DNA of 64,000 nt from Lunularia cruciata (GCA_948567375.1 OX419761.1:26538501-26602500), one strand, 5' to 3'. Counted from the stretch's first letter, positions 1-12,430 are shown. Program-made: numbers and translations. Notes: generated from the letters alone by a model not told the origin.

Positions 1-1015
1 CTCCATTTTGGTCTTTGTGGACCAACTCAGCAAAATAATTCATGTACGCCCTCCCACCAAGGATGTGAGCGCTCTACAACTAGCTAAATTATACTTAGAT
101 GCAATCTTCTCTCACCATGACTTGTCTCGACTACTTATCATCGATAGAGGCACTCAATTCACCAATTTGTTTTGGCAAACACTCTTTGGTTTCTTCGAAA
201 CCAAGTTGGCCATGTCCATAGCTTACCACCCATAAATAGAGAGAGAAAAAGAGTGGGCTAATTGCACTATTGAAGGCATGTTACACGGCTTCACCTTAGA
301 AGAACAAGAGAGGTGGGACACCTTACTCCCGTTGGTGGAATTTTCTTACAACAATTTGGTGAATGCATCCACGCATGTCACTCTATTCTTCCTTATGTAT
401 GGTGAGCATCCCTTCACACCTTCTAGCGTGATGAAGATCTGTCCAGTGGTTACTAAGGTCGGCGTAGTCAACACATTTGTTTCTAGAATCCAACAATGTG
501 TGGAGAGTGCCAAGGACAAATTATAGATTGCCATACACCATAGGCACATGGAGTTCAATGGTGGGGATCAGGTGTGGTTGTCGACGACCAACCTCACATT
601 AGTTGGACCTCATAAGCTCAAATCTTGTTTTATTGGACCTTTTTCTATTCTTGATCGAGTCGGCACTGTGGCCTATCACCTCAAGCTACCACCACAGATG
701 AGGATCCATTCTAGTGTTCCATGTTTCCCTCTTATGTAGATATGCTCCTCGATCAGGCCAATGTCATTCCACACAAGACATTTGACCTTGTCCGACACTC
801 ATTGATCGCATGGAGGAATATGAAGTGGAGCATATTCTCCAAAAATGCATGCGTGGTACTCGCCATCCACGGGTAGACTATCTAGGATAATGGAAAGGTA
901 ACTTCTTCTATGAAGCAACCTGGGAGCCTGCTGCCAATTTGACATGTGCACTAATGTTGGTGCAAACGTTTGAGCAACAACTGCACAATGAGGACATTGC
1001 ATCTTAAAAGGAGGG
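1..1015 (+). pseudogene. Ty3/gypsy integrase and chromodomain remains (family B)
   Basis: This is the 3' coding end of a Ty3/gypsy retrotransposon whose 5' part lies outside the window. The frame at 8-235 reads like the integrase core: a VFVDQLSKIIH start, then an IDRGTQFT stretch in the place of the catalytic SDRD. The frame at 278-526 continues with the end of the core (LPLVEFSYNN). 548-739 resembles the integrase carboxy-terminal part (GDQVWLST, LKSCFIGPF). At about 810-1000 there are chromodomain remains (EYEVEHIL, then FYEATWEP). Several in-frame stops (for example at 233 and 523) and frame changes show it is dead. A purine-rich run just before 1021 fits a polypurine tract, and the LTR starts there. 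The second catalytic Asp context reads IDRG rather than the usual SDRD, another sign of decay. Confidence 0.8.
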
Positions 1016-1020
1016 AGGTT

Positions 1021-1190
1021 TGTAATACCAAGAACTAGCCATATGATCTAGATGTGAAATTCAGTTTGGTAACATCTAGAATGATGTTATACATGATGGT
1101 CAAAATAGATCAGATAAAAGTATCACCAAAAGAGTATTTCTTCTAATAAGGAAAAAACCAAAATAGATTTGAAAACCTTAAAACCAATAG
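1021..1190 (+). repeat. Partial 3' LTR of gypsy family B
   Basis: It begins TGTAATACC directly after a purine-rich tract. Its first 170 bases match, by eye, the minus strand of 23625 downward, a longer LTR of the same family. The match stops at about 1190, where a LINE tail begins, so this LTR was cut or interrupted by a LINE. Confidence 0.75.
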
Positions 1191-1690
1191 CTAGACAATG
1201 AAACAATGAAATATAAAACCCGAAAGACCCAAAGAGTCAAAAAGCTAAAAATGCAATACAAAACATATGAAATGTGAGCCTAGGCAAGAGCCTAGTGCAT
1301 CTAACCAATGTGTAACAAACTGGTCCTACATAAACTAACCTTGGTCATGTACTTCTCTAATGCTAAAGCCTCAATCTATAAGAGTGTATAGAAATCACTA
1401 CGACTAATCTGATGTCTGACTCTAATTTGTTGGTAACAAGGGCAGTCAACAAACAAATGGTGCTCATCCTCAACTTTGCTCATAGTACACAATTTGCAAA
1501 GTTGCATGGAGTGCTCTATCTGCTACCAACGCCCTTGTTCTACTTCTAGTCTATGAGAGCTAGTTCTATACCCAGCAATAACAAGTCTAAGTGAAGTACA
1601 AATTCTAGCCAAGAGATAGTCTTGCTCACAATATACCAACATAGGATTTACAAATTGTTGATTGAACACCATCTTGGTACCGGGTTGCTA
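1191..1690 (-). mobile_element. LINE 3' end, minus strand, with zinc-binding C-terminal remains
   Basis: Read on the minus strand, about 1510-1330 encodes a Cys/His-rich stretch: CKLCTMSKVEDEHH, then DCPCY. This is like the zinc-binding end (zf-RVT type) of plant non-LTR reverse transcriptase proteins. A stop follows further along. The minus-strand 3' end at 1191-1262 is a short tail with imperfect TTCATTG repeats, and it recurs at 3541-3615. The 5' boundary near 1690 is uncertain because plus-strand endonuclease sequence takes over there. Confidence 0.6.
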
Positions 1691-2480
1691 CCATAGGCAA
1701 AGTAAGAACTGCTCCTTGATCACTTCTCATAGTGCAATAGGCTCCAATCTCCAATGTCGCTCACAAATATTCCACCTTGTAGACTCAAGTGGACAATACC
1801 AATGGTTGAAGATTGGAGGAGTTGTTACACCTTGCTTCCTTGTTGTTTGTTACTTTGCTCCATTGACATCACCAATCTATTCAAGTGGAGCTCTCAACAC
1901 CATGCAGTCTTTCCACTCCTTGACAAAGGATGTGTTGGAGTTTCAAAGTAAGTGTGCAATACTTGTTCTTGGTGATTTCAATTCTAGGATCCAAGTCTCT
2001 CAGATCCTTGAGTTGAGTGACCTTGAGAATGATCCTTTTCACAAATTGATAGACCATTCTAGTGCTTGGTCCCACTCTTCCAAAGATTCCATGTCCAACC
2101 CCATGAGTGAGCACTTTTTGAGCTTTGGTACCAATTGTAGCTTGAAGATCTTGAATGGTCTTTCTCAATTTCCAAAGACTTGTAAAAGCATATGCTTTGC
2201 CTCAAGTGGATCAAGCACCGTAGATTATATGCTCACTTTAGCTAATTATATCCATCTTGTCTCAAATTTTGTTGTTTAGATCCTCAACCAGAATTTAACC
2301 ATGCACCTCTATCTTGTACCATCCTTCTTCCTTGCCTCAATATCTTGTACCATCCTTCTTCCTTGCCTCTAGATGACCAAGTCTAGCACAAGGAGTGGAT
2401 TCAAAAGTTTGAGAGGAAAGGAGTCCCAAAAGTTTGGCAAGCCGTATCTCCCTACATACATGTTCAAACACTGAAATTTT
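1690..2480 (+). pseudogene. LINE endonuclease domain, plus strand, decayed
   Basis: The open frame 1662-2279 (205 codons) resembles an APE-type (exonuclease-endonuclease-phosphatase) domain of a LINE ORF2. It shows VCYFAPLTSPIYSSG, then LVLGDFNSRI with the metal-site GDFN, then SSTVDYML near the end, where LINE endonucleases carry a conserved Asp followed by a final His. After the stop at 2277 the frame appears to go on with the S-D-H-like part (PEFNHAPLSC). The early catalytic Asn and Glu are not visible, so only the second half of the domain is present. It is opposite in direction to the LINE end at 1191-1690, so two LINE insertions or an inversion meet here. An endonuclease assignment is fairly safe; the clade is not. 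Confidence 0.65.
2310..2369 (+). repeat. Two 29-bp direct repeats
   Basis: The stretches 2310-2338 and 2341-2369 are identical 29-mers (beginning TATCTTGTACC) separated by 2 bases, inside the LINE remains. Confidence 0.9.
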
Positions 2481-3540
2481 GGTCTTGTAAGAAGCACCTT
2501 GCCCAGAGCTTTATATAGTCACCAAGATTACATCATTTTGAACTTTGTGCCAAAAGTTATGAGTGAATGAATTTTTTGACAGAGGATCCATATTTGAGAG
2601 TTTTTTCTATCATTATCAAGAGTCTAAATGGAGTGATTTTTGTGGCAGTGGATGCACCTTGAACAGCTCTTTCGATTGATAGCAAGCACACTCAAAAACC
2701 ACATTTGTGCAGACAGTTACAAGCATTTGAATTATGTCATCTTTGGGCAGATTTTAAGGTTTGAACTGAAACTTTGAATGATTGTATTTGTGCCAATACT
2801 ATAGCAACTGGAGTGGTTGGGGTTTCATTAGAAGTCTTATGCTGAGATATTTCTTTCAAGGTGAAGCTTGTGCAATTTGGAGCAGTACACATAGAGTTTT
2901 GGATTTTTCAATCTTGAGGAAACTTAGAGCAGTCTATGTGATTGTGCAAGAATTTGGAGGGGCATTGCTATGTGGTCACAAGTGATAATCCAGTGAAAAT
3001 TTTTGTATCAAAATTTGTGAGTTACAAGCTCTCTTTAAAGGCCAAGCTTGCAGAATATGGAGGTCTAAGCAAGCAGTGGTGACAATTCTCATTTTGTCAC
3101 ATCTTGTACATCTTGGTGTTTGGAGTACCAACTTTGCACGGCCAATTATCTTCACTCACAGACCCAATCCAAGTGATTCTTGAGTCATAAGAACCACAGA
3201 GTCATATGCTTCCTTTTGAATCCATATTTTCAAATTTTGAATATACAAGACAGATGATATGACCATTTGTTTCACTATGACACTTCTAAGTTCTTGGTGT
3301 TAAAATCTGCACATGTGAAGTGGGATTGCTCTATACCTATAGGTCCAAATCAAGTGGTTTTTGTGATAATAGAACTAATATTGTGCAAGGTTTCTATTGA
3401 GGTCTGATATTTTGCAATTGGATGTTAGACCCTTGTCTGACATCCAATTGCAAAAAATCAGTTGTGATAGTTTGAAATCTGTGACTCTTTGTACATCACT
3501 ACATTGTGAAGTGCAAATTCAAGCTATTGTATCTTTGTAC
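2481..3540. other. No gene seen; non-coding or decayed repeat
   Basis: No coherent coding frame or known domain is visible. It holds a hairpin at 3410-3455 (20-base arms, one mismatch, 6-base loop). It may be part of the LINE insertions on both sides, but nothing proves this. Confidence 0.5.
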
Positions 3541-3615
3541 TCAATGAAACAATGAATATAAAGCCCGGAAGACCCAAAGAGTCAAAAGGCTAAAAACATA
3601 ATACAAAACACATAT
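3541..3615 (-). mobile_element. Short LINE 3' tail, minus strand
   Basis: About 70 bases match 1192-1262 closely (shared words include AGACCCAAAGAGTCAAAA). It is therefore a second, strongly 5'-truncated copy of the same LINE tail, or the other edge of a composite insertion. Confidence 0.6.
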
Positions 3616-5110
3616 CATGCTGATTTGATTTGATATTATCATCATAGTGGCAATTATGATAGTGTTAATTGACTCAAAAATCCAAATCAAGTTTAAGCTT
3701 GTTGTATAGCAAGACTCCTCCTTTCAGATGGTACAAAACCATCTTGTAGCACACAACAAATAATACAATACCTTCTCCTTCAAGGAAAACTTCTATTTCA
3801 TGAGAACCAGATTTGTGTTCTAGGCAAAGAAGATCTACAACTTGTGTGCTTTCAAGAAAGCAATGACTTACCAATCATTGGTCACATGGGTGTGGACAAG
3901 ACCTTGGGTACCCTACAATGCCAATGGTGATGGCCCAACATGGCATGAGAGGTTCAAGAATTTATCCAATCTTGTGAGAGCTACTAGTGCAATAAGGCCA
4001 GTAATCATAATCCAAGTGTACTCCTTCAACCACTTCCCATCTCATATGCTTGATATGAACATGTGAACTTAGATCTCATCACATGTTTGCCCAAGACAAA
4101 GCAAGGTCACACAACAATCATGATGTTTGTTGGTAAGTTTAGTAAGCAAATCCATTTAGCACCAACTTTTGATATTGTGGATGCTCTAACATTGGCTCAG
4201 ATCTACTTCTACAATAATGTACATTTTGTACTCATCTCCAAATGTGATCCTTGATTCATTGGAAATTTTTGGCAAGCATTCTTCTAATTATTGGGCACCA
4301 AGCTTGTTTTGTCCATGGCCTATCATCCTCAAATTGATTAAAAAATTGAACATGAAAATTGCACCTTGGAGGATATACTTTGTGTCTTTGTCAATGTTCA
4401 CCATACCAACTCGGATGAATGTCTTTCAATTGCTGAGTTTACTTACAATAATTCCAAGCAAGCAAGCACCAAATTTTCTCCCTTCTTTCTTAATTTTAGC
4501 CAAGACCCACTTGTTCCAGATTCTTTTCTTGCTCCTCCTTCATCACATGTCCCTCATACTTCCACCTTCTTGGTCAAAATCTTGCAATCCTTACAACAAG
4601 CCAAATAGCATCTCTTTGTTGCTCAAAAACAATATGCATACCAACATCATAATGATCTAACCTTCAACTTGATAATAAGATCATGTTTTCTTCTAGTTAC
4701 CAACCCCTCCCCCTTGATACTCAAGTTCATAAACTTGCTCCTAATTAGATAGGTCCATTTGATGTCATCCAAATCATTTCTCTTATTGCTTATTAACTTG
4801 CATTACTTTATCATATGTGAATCCACCTTGTCTTTTATATTTCCGAGTTAAAACCATTTTTTTCTAACCCACTTTCCTTTTTCTCTTATGTCCAACCTCC
4901 TCCTCTCCCTCCTCCTCTCTTCCTCATCAATGATCATGAGGAGTATGAATGTATCATTGCACATCACCACATTCAATGTGGCCGCCAATAATATACCGAG
5001 TACAAAGTCCTTTGGAAAAAGTATCCCCTTCATGATACCGCTTGAGAGCCTCTTTCTCATCTCCACAATGCACAAACAGCCCTCCAAGAGTTTGAAGCTT
5101 CTATGGTGAT
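3616..5110 (+). pseudogene. Ty3/gypsy integrase and chromodomain remains (family A)
   Basis: Pieces in order are typical of a chromovirus integrase. About 3860-3960 has an H2C2-like start (IIGHMGVDKTLG in one frame). 4063-4254 has the core start (DLITCLPKTKQGH, then MMFVGKFSKQIHL). 4366-4608 has the end of the core (IAEFTYNNSKQAS). About 4930-5090 has a chromodomain (EYKVLWKKYPLHD, then EPLSHLHNAQTA). The pieces sit in different frames with stops between them, so the gene is dead. The chromodomain part is closely similar to that at 23682-23890 in the more complete family A element, and the LTR at 5142-5647 follows at the expected distance. Confidence 0.8.
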
Positions 5111-5141
5111 GAAGGTGTCACCAACTAGTAGTGAGGTAATA

Positions 5142-5647
5142 TCTAACAATATGGAGTCTACAAACAATTTAGTCAAGACTAACAAATTAATAAATAGGCC
5201 AAATTAACCAAGAATTATAGAAATATTCTAGAAGTATGTAAGAAGCTACTTGGTATCTTCTAAGTATTGGGTAATATGCATGCCAAATGGTGACTTCTAA
5301 TAAGAAGTTTCTTAGGAAGCTTCTTGGCTATTTTAGCTTACATGCCAAGTAGGTGGCTTTTAAAAGGAAGCTTCTTGAGAAGCATCCAACTAGCTTAGCT
5401 TGCACGCTAAGTAGCCAACTTCTAGAAGGAAGTTTATCAAGAAGCTTCTTGGTTAGTTTGGCTTGCAATCTAAGAAGGTGGCTTTTAGAAAGCTTCCTAT
5501 GAAACTTCCATAGAGCCTTGTATATTCCTTATAAATACCAAAGCACAAGCTCATGCTAAGCATTTAGATTTTTTCTCATTCAAGGATCCCAAGGTGATCT
5601 TCTACTCCAATCTTCCATTTTACTATTTCTCTCCTTGGTCTTTTACA
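5142..5647 (+). repeat. 3' LTR of gypsy family A
   Basis: It aligns along its length with the LTRs at 19379-19817 and 23901-24310: the same order of landmarks, a TATAAATA box at 5530-5537 and the end TTTTACA. The first bases read TCTAACA where the others have TGTAACA, so the terminal TG is mutated. It contains GAAnnTTC units, for example at 5304-5311, 5316-5323 and 5441-5448. Confidence 0.85.
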
Positions 5648-5649
5648 TT

Positions 5650-8170
5650 CTAACTCAAATATCAGAAGAACTCCACCATGAGGTTAATCTCCAATATAAC
5701 ATCACTTCTTGTAGCGGTACATCTACTCATAGTAGCACCATCTCCAACTTGTGCACCTCTGCTAGATACACCAATGCTACTAGAGCTAGAACTCATATGT
5801 AAGGCTGATCTACCCTTAGAAATCAAGCTTGAAATGACGGAGATGTGGTTTTGGAGACTAATATTTTCTTCATAGCTCAATCTCCTCCAAGTGAGCTCTC
5901 TTGAACTCATGGTAGTCATCCATTAGCAGACTTTCCAAATGCCAAAATAACCCATTCCATGCCATGAAGTCATTCAACTTAATGGTACTCATCGTATTAA
6001 AGTAGCACCTAAGCACTAGGAAGCTCCATAAATCTAGTCCATATCTCACAATAATGGTGCAGACAAACCAAGTGCACTCTCAACTAAATCATCTCCTATA
6101 TCAAACTCCAAATCGAAGTCAATCTCATCTCTCACTATGATCTTAAATACATATTGATACTAAGTGCCATTCCGTGGAAACCCACTATGTACTACAATGA
6201 GATCCCCTTTGGAATCCTCAAAGAACTCTATTGTGATAGTGTAACTCAAACTACAATCATTAGTACCTCAAGTACCCCACCAAGGATCACCACCAAATGC
6301 CACTACCAGCTAAACACCACTCATTGATGTAGCTCTAACTATGACAACTAAATTAAGAAAAAGGGTGACCTATAACCTACCATCACAATACACACTCTCA
6401 TGATCTATAGGTCATCACTTCTTGCCACACCAAAGAGATTATAGGTTTCTAATTGTCATCATTTTAGCCTCACTATCAAGAGTACATCAAAGCACCAATT
6501 CTCTAAAGTCAAGGCTCCTAACTTAAACATGGTACACATATAGGAATTAAAGAGTAGAGGAGATCTAATCACAAGAAATCCAACCAAAAACCGTCTATCT
6601 AATAAATCAACATCGGATAAATTCTACCACCATTTGTCATTTGATGTAATAAGAGTGTTTACCTATTCCTAAGCTACTAAAATTGTCAAGGATGGACTCA
6701 AATTGTCTCTCTTAGCCAAAGCTACATGGGCATACATCTACCAATCACTAGGATAACAAAAGAGGCTAGACTAGTTGGCTAAGGCTCTTGTCTAGGAACC
6801 AAATATTTAGGGTCAAATCCTATTGTGCATAATCTAGAAGGGTGGAAAAATTTTACCAAATAACTACCAAAAACTCATCTAAATTGGCTAGCCTTGCACC
6901 AACAAGTTGGCTTGCTTGCCCTTCTAGACCTTTGTGGCCTCTCTAGCCCATAGATCTATGCCTTGAAGCATCTAAACACCCAAATAAGACCTTTCTTCTT
7001 GCCAAATTGAAACCTCTTCAGATCAGGTTAACCTCCACCAACTCAAGCACTAGCTAGGGCAAGCCACCACCAAATTTGACCTAACTCAAGCAACCTCTAA
7101 CTTTGGAAGGTCTTTTCCAACTTGACCTCCAAAGCTAAACACCTTTGCCAATTTTTCAACCCTCCACTGTAGTTGGCTGACCTCTAAATCTATCATTAGC
7201 TATCAAATCAAGCCAAAGTTTAGCCAAATGAGGCTTTTCTTCTTGCCAATTGAACCACCCTCTCCAAATTGGGTTAACCTCTACAATTTTGAGCACTAAC
7301 TAGAGCAAGCTACCACCAAATTCAACCCAACTATAGCAACTTCCAACTCTTGATGGCCTTTGCCAACTTGACCTCCAAATTTGGATACCTCTACCAATCT
7401 ATCAAACCTCCATTATAATTGGCTGACCTCCAAATCCATTGCTAATTGTCAAATTGGGCCAAAATTGAGTGGATATGGACCTCCAAATCCCTAATTCAAG
7501 GAAGTAGGTTCTCAAATTCACATCCAATTTTGCAAATTTCCACTCTCAATTGTCGATTTGACCTCTCACTCTTGTATTTGCCTCAATAATCAACAAAATT
7601 AAACATCTCATCTCAATTCAACCTCAATCTTCACCAAATTTTAGCAGCACTTCTATACACCATCTACCTCACTTTCAAATTTTAGCAAATCAAACATCAC
7701 TTTTGGATATGATCACTCTTACTGAACTCCAAGACCACAATCAAAGTACCAACAATCCACCAAGCTTGGAGATATCACCAACACCCTCGATTTTTATGTT
7801 TGATTTCTCACTAACTCTCACTCCTCTATGCAATCAGTTTGCTCTTCCACTTGAATCACACTCAAATTGGATCTGAACTTGATCCTCCACTCAACAATCG
7901 TGCATTGATTACAGTCAAGCCACACCTATTCTAGCTAAGAGGCTCTAGGTGACACTTGGCAGTCTTTGTCCACCATAACCACAAAGTCAAAGGCTCAACA
8001 TTAAATGAGCTCCATAGAAGTACATTGTACACTTTAAAAGTATACCCCTTTGCTTGAACTAGGTCTCCAGCCCTAACAAAATTGTTGACGGTACAAATGA
8101 TGCAATTGATGGTGACCCACCAGGTGCTCAATAGCCTAACATAAATCTGTCCACTATCAAGTACTCCATG
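5650..8170 (-). mobile_element. Antisense gypsy family C fragment: leader and start of gag
   Basis: Read on the minus strand, this segment follows the same order as 61140-63300 on the plus strand. The region around 8120-7950 matches both tandem units at 61140-61650. 6960-6600 matches 62090-62460. 6440-6300 matches 62580-62700. 6260-5870 matches the gag region 62880-63270, and the words for DDYHEF and the Glu-rich stretch after it are recognisable in both. The reading frame is more damaged than in the right-hand copy. It abuts the family A LTR (ends 5647), so the two are juxtaposed fragments, not one element. Confidence 0.75.
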
Positions 8171-9330
8171 AGTAACTACTAAAATAACTATGATTGCCAA
8201 CATTACTACTTTAGCATCCGAGCAAACTAGCTTTGGTGCTACAAATGTTGTAACAACCTTTCATTCCTTTGTTCTTGCAATTCCAAATATAGACTTCTTC
8301 AATCCTTGTGAGTCTAGTTGCACATCCATTCATAAAGTGTTTGGCTTCATCTTTGCCATTGTTTGTTTGTCTCAATGCTTTATGTGTAATATCTTTGTCT
8401 TTATCTCCACCTAGATTTGTGTCTTGGATCCTTGGAATAAAATAAGAAGAAAAATAAATAACAACATCCTCAAAGGTGCATTGAATTTGAACATATAATT
8501 GAGAAGAAAATGGGTGCATAATATAATATATGTAAATTTCTATGTCCTTTGGCCTGTTGTACTCCTCTTTGGTATGAACTGTATACCCATTCTCCTCATG
8601 GCTCCCCCACCTCTTCAAGTACTTTGCTTTTATTTCTGAGGCCCATACTAAACATTGCAAGAGGAGTTATGTCTGCTTGACCTCCAAATATGGCATCCAT
8701 ACTCTTGAAATGATGAAGGGAATTCAATTTATCATCAATATTTATCCACCAATGCTGACATTCTCTTTTTCCATGAAGCCTTCTCCAATTGTTTTATTGT
8801 TCCATTTACAAGCTTCTTTGTATGACTTCATATACATTAAGTACTTGTACAACCTATCTTTAGTTATAGAACTTGGAAAACCTCTCCTATGTTTGAATCA
8901 AATAAGTGGTTATATAGCTAAAAATTGTGATCTTCTACATGGGTTTCTTACAATGCACTCTAGTAATTTGTGCAAGGTGTTGTGGATCTTCAAGATAATC
9001 AAGAATTTGTGCATAATAATGATCTAACGTTCTAAGCTTATCATCATCAGATTTTCCCTTGATCACAAAAGCAAGCACACAATATATCATGACAATTCAC
9101 ACTCAATAAGTCACTATAATTCAAACTCAAGAGATTTTGTGTTGGAATGGAGAGAGATGGTGTCCAGAGAGTGGAGAGATTATGACTTGGATTTGAGAAA
9201 ATCTGAACACATGAAGCAAATGTAGAAGTGGGAGTAAATCCCAAAGCTCTAACTGCAGATTAGATACAAGAAGCAGATATGGATGTGGGATTAAATCCGA
9301 ATGCAACAATGATGGATTGGAAGTCTCCTA
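8171..9330. other. Unassigned stretch with medium open frames
   Basis: Three open frames are present: 8211-8660 on the minus strand (149 codons), 8677-9027 on the plus strand (116) and 8190-8414 on the plus strand (74). The 149-codon frame is rich in Lys, Glu and Tyr. I recognise no domain, splice structure or repeat family. Given the retroelements on the left it may be further element sequence. I do not call a gene. Confidence 0.3.
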
Positions 9331-10636
9331 TTTCTCTTCCTCTACTTTCAATATTCTTGTAAAATCCATTTGAGAAGGTAGAGCATGTCTCATGAATTCC
9401 TCGTAAGTTGGCAATGTTGGATTATGTATTTCCATAACTCAAATGAGAGTATTGTTGTGCAAACCAAATCAAAGTGGATGTTTGCTTGATACAAAGGACT
9501 CTAGATTAACTAAGCAACAAAACAAAGTGAGAGAACTTGTTAGTTTGAAAATTGAAGAATTTTAAATAAGATCTTGATTTGAAATTGGTTTAAGAAGGGG
9601 AATGAAATTAAAATTTTGGTGGAAGTATTTGATTAATTATTTTTGGCACTTTTTACAATTAGATAAAAAAAATTGTGACTTTTCTCTTGTAAAGGCTCCT
9701 AGGTCTGACTCTCATAAGAGATTCTCTCCACATGGCACTTCCTTATACATTTTATTCTAAACTCATGTTAGCAATAATTAATTAGGTAGTTTAATTTGCT
9801 CCTAATTCCCCTTCTTGATTTCAATTATTGAACTACTTGCACCATGATAGTATGTAAAAATAGTTTATGAAGCATTCAATTATAGATGACTTACATTTAA
9901 TGTTACACAATCCTTTCTTCTTCTTTTCTCATGGATTTGTGTCATCTCCATAGAGCAATGCAGATTTTAGTACTAAAACCTCCAAATATGTCAAAAGTAC
10001 AAGAAGTATCACTTGTAAAGAAGTAGCAGTCCGTGGCATGTACAGGCAACGGTTCAAGTAACAAAGTCCTTCAAAGGTATCAATAAGTAAAGAAGATTTT
10101 GTTTGGTTGCGTATTGAACATGTAGAAGTACAGTTGTGTAGTCATAAAGAGAACAAGAGATATATAGAGAGATGTTTTTTATATGCGTAATTGGCATGTC
10201 AACGTTCTTTTTCTTTGGTGGATAATAGAACATTCTTTTAAATAATCAATTGTTCACAAAACGTTTTTTGTTTTGTTTTATGGTGCACACAATCTATCAC
10301 CCATGGAGTCCCACTATCCTAGCAAACAAGGAAGTTTAGGGTTTTTAGGGTTTGCATGGCTTTTGTCTCACCAGGTTGCCTGTCCCACAAGTCTATTGTT
10401 TCTAATTTTGTCAAAATATGAGTGTCACCAGCAAAGGTCAAAAGTGAGGGGCCAACCGAGAGCATTTTGATCATAACCGGCATTTTGGTCATATCCAACA
10501 CTGAGGCTTTTAAGAAATCTCATTGTCATCTTCAAACTCCTGATAAAACTCTCTTCTAAATGCTTCAAACTCTCTTCTCAACAAGGAGGTTGAGGAGCAA
10601 GAAGCTTTCCAACTACGTCTTGATGGACGCTGATGC
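9331..10636. other. No gene seen
   Basis: AT-rich sequence with no convincing reading frame, RNA gene or repeat. Confidence 0.5.
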
Positions 10637-10831
10637 TGCTGAAGACATTTCATATAAAAGTTTTTTTGCACCTATTAAAAATGATGTTTAGATACGTTCT
10701 CCATACAATAAAAAAGAACAAATTTTAAAAATTGTTGTTTTTAAAAATTTTCTTTTTTATTGTATGGAGAACGTATCTAAACTTCATATTTAATAGGGGA
10801 AAAAAAACTTTTATCTGAAATTTCTTCAGCA
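10637..10831. mobile_element. Foldback (MITE-like) element
   Basis: This is a 195-base inverted repeat. The outer ends TGCTGAAG and CTTCAGCA are reverse complements. The arms continue imperfectly inward and include a perfect 32-base pair of arms at 10686-10717 and 10751-10782. The 33-base centre is AT-rich and partly palindromic. Size, AT-richness and near-complete self-complementarity fit a non-autonomous DNA transposon of foldback type. No target duplication is obvious, so the superfamily is unknown. Confidence 0.7.
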
Positions 10832-11499
10832 TTTTAAAACATCCTATTTTAAATGAGAAACAAACAAACATGTCAATACTAATTGGCATTTTCTAGAAAG
10901 AAGATTCTTGTAGACTAAATGTGCTAGAGGGTTTACTTTTGGCATTTAAGGGAGATGGGCTCTTCCGTGAGGCTCCCATAAATAGAATTAATTTTATTCA
11001 CAAACGGGTCCATGTAAATTAAGAGTTTGGATTAAATTATATATGGTGTAAATTTCAGTTTGAACTTTGGGTCATTATGGTCAAGGATGTCCCATAGACC
11101 GTAAAAGTTTATGGGTCACAAAAATCATGACCTATTCAAGGGTTATGGTTATAGCTTTACAAGGGTACCTCACGTATTGAACAAATATGTACCTCCCTAC
11201 CTCCCTAGTAATCTTATAGATCTCCCATAAATTTTATTTATGGATACAAAAATAGCCAAAGTGAAACCACTTACAGTATGAGTCTCCTTCTTGGCACCAT
11301 TATGAAGACCATTTTAGTGTAGTGACTTAACCTACCACTATACATGTCATTTGCTACACTTGCACTCAGCTCCATGGTAGATTTGGACAGGCTAGTAAGC
11401 CCAAGAATATACTCCATAGGAAAAGGAGAAAAGAAATACAAATGCTCCAAAAGGTACATAAAGAAATGAAGGAACTATAACTACACATTTTTATATAGA
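10832..11499. other. No gene seen
   Basis: No supported feature. The part after about 11250 may be the 3' non-coding end of the LINE copy that follows, but no tail motif is visible. Confidence 0.4.
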
Positions 11500-12430
11500 T
11501 CATCCAATGGTATGTTTGGCAAAAGTGAGGGACCGGGCATGTCCACTTTTGATGCACATCGATGAAGACCCAAAGCTTGTGATCTCTTTAGGGTGACAAA
11601 GACCCTCTACCACAAATATGAGGTAAGCATGGCGGGTGAGAAAGTCAAGGTGACTCTCCTTTGTAGTGAGCCCCATGCCGCCTCTCAAGAGAGACCATCA
11701 AATTGGCAATGAAGGTTGCCAAAAAGCTCCATTGCTACGGGGAAAAATGTGTCAAACGCAAGCCGTGGGGCATAGTGGTCCTCCTTCTCCCTAGTGGCAA
11801 TGATTAATGTAGCTCTTGCTTGGACGCTAGCTTGTGCTAAGGACTTTGGTCGAAGTGGATTTGCCACCACCACATTATACAACATATGTTTGCCACCTCT
11901 AAAGGTGACAATATTTGTGTGCATCCTTTGGTGAGGTGGGCCTAGTAGGACCATCCATTGCTCAATCTGAACTTGTGAGCTTGTAGATCAAAGGACCGGG
12001 ACTATTGCATCCCTAATGGCATCATGGACTCTAGTAGGCTCTCCTCCTATGGTACATACTAACATATGTACGCCCTCAGCAAGCAATATAGTACTGCACG
12101 AGAAAGGGTCTGGGAAGCCCAAGAGTAATGGATGCGTAGGCTTAGCTGAAGCCGAATGGCCGTGGTGAACTATTCCTATGTGAATCAAAAGTACTCAATC
12201 AAAGAGGAAGCATGAAACCAAGCTCAGCACACTTCCCACTGCAAGAGAGGATATTCACTCTATGAAGTAAAGGTGCATCAATGAAGATGCTAGAAATTGT
12301 GTGAGTGTGCATATGCTCACGGAGCTCTGCTGACATTTCCTAGAGTCTAGAGATACAAATGTAGCTAGTGTATGTGTGCAAGGTCAAGGTCTGGCAAAAA
12401 ATCCCATGTCAATCTAAGATATATTTGGAA
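11500..12430 (-). pseudogene. LINE reverse transcriptase C-terminal region, minus strand
   Basis: Read from 12190 down to 11500, the minus strand encodes a run seen at the end of some plant non-LTR reverse transcriptase proteins. It has EPTRVHDAIRDAIV at about 12040, then NVVVANPLRPKSLA at about 11870, then FFPVAMELFGNLHCQFD at about 11710. From memory, the family pattern is a DVVI-(A/V)-DPTR strand followed by FIPLA-E-(T/V)-(Y/F)G-C-LH, which looks like a nuclease-type fold; that reading is inference. Stops and frame changes show decay. The same 900 bases are repeated, diverged, at 25070-26030, and the terminal half appears again at 18760-19355. Confidence 0.6.
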
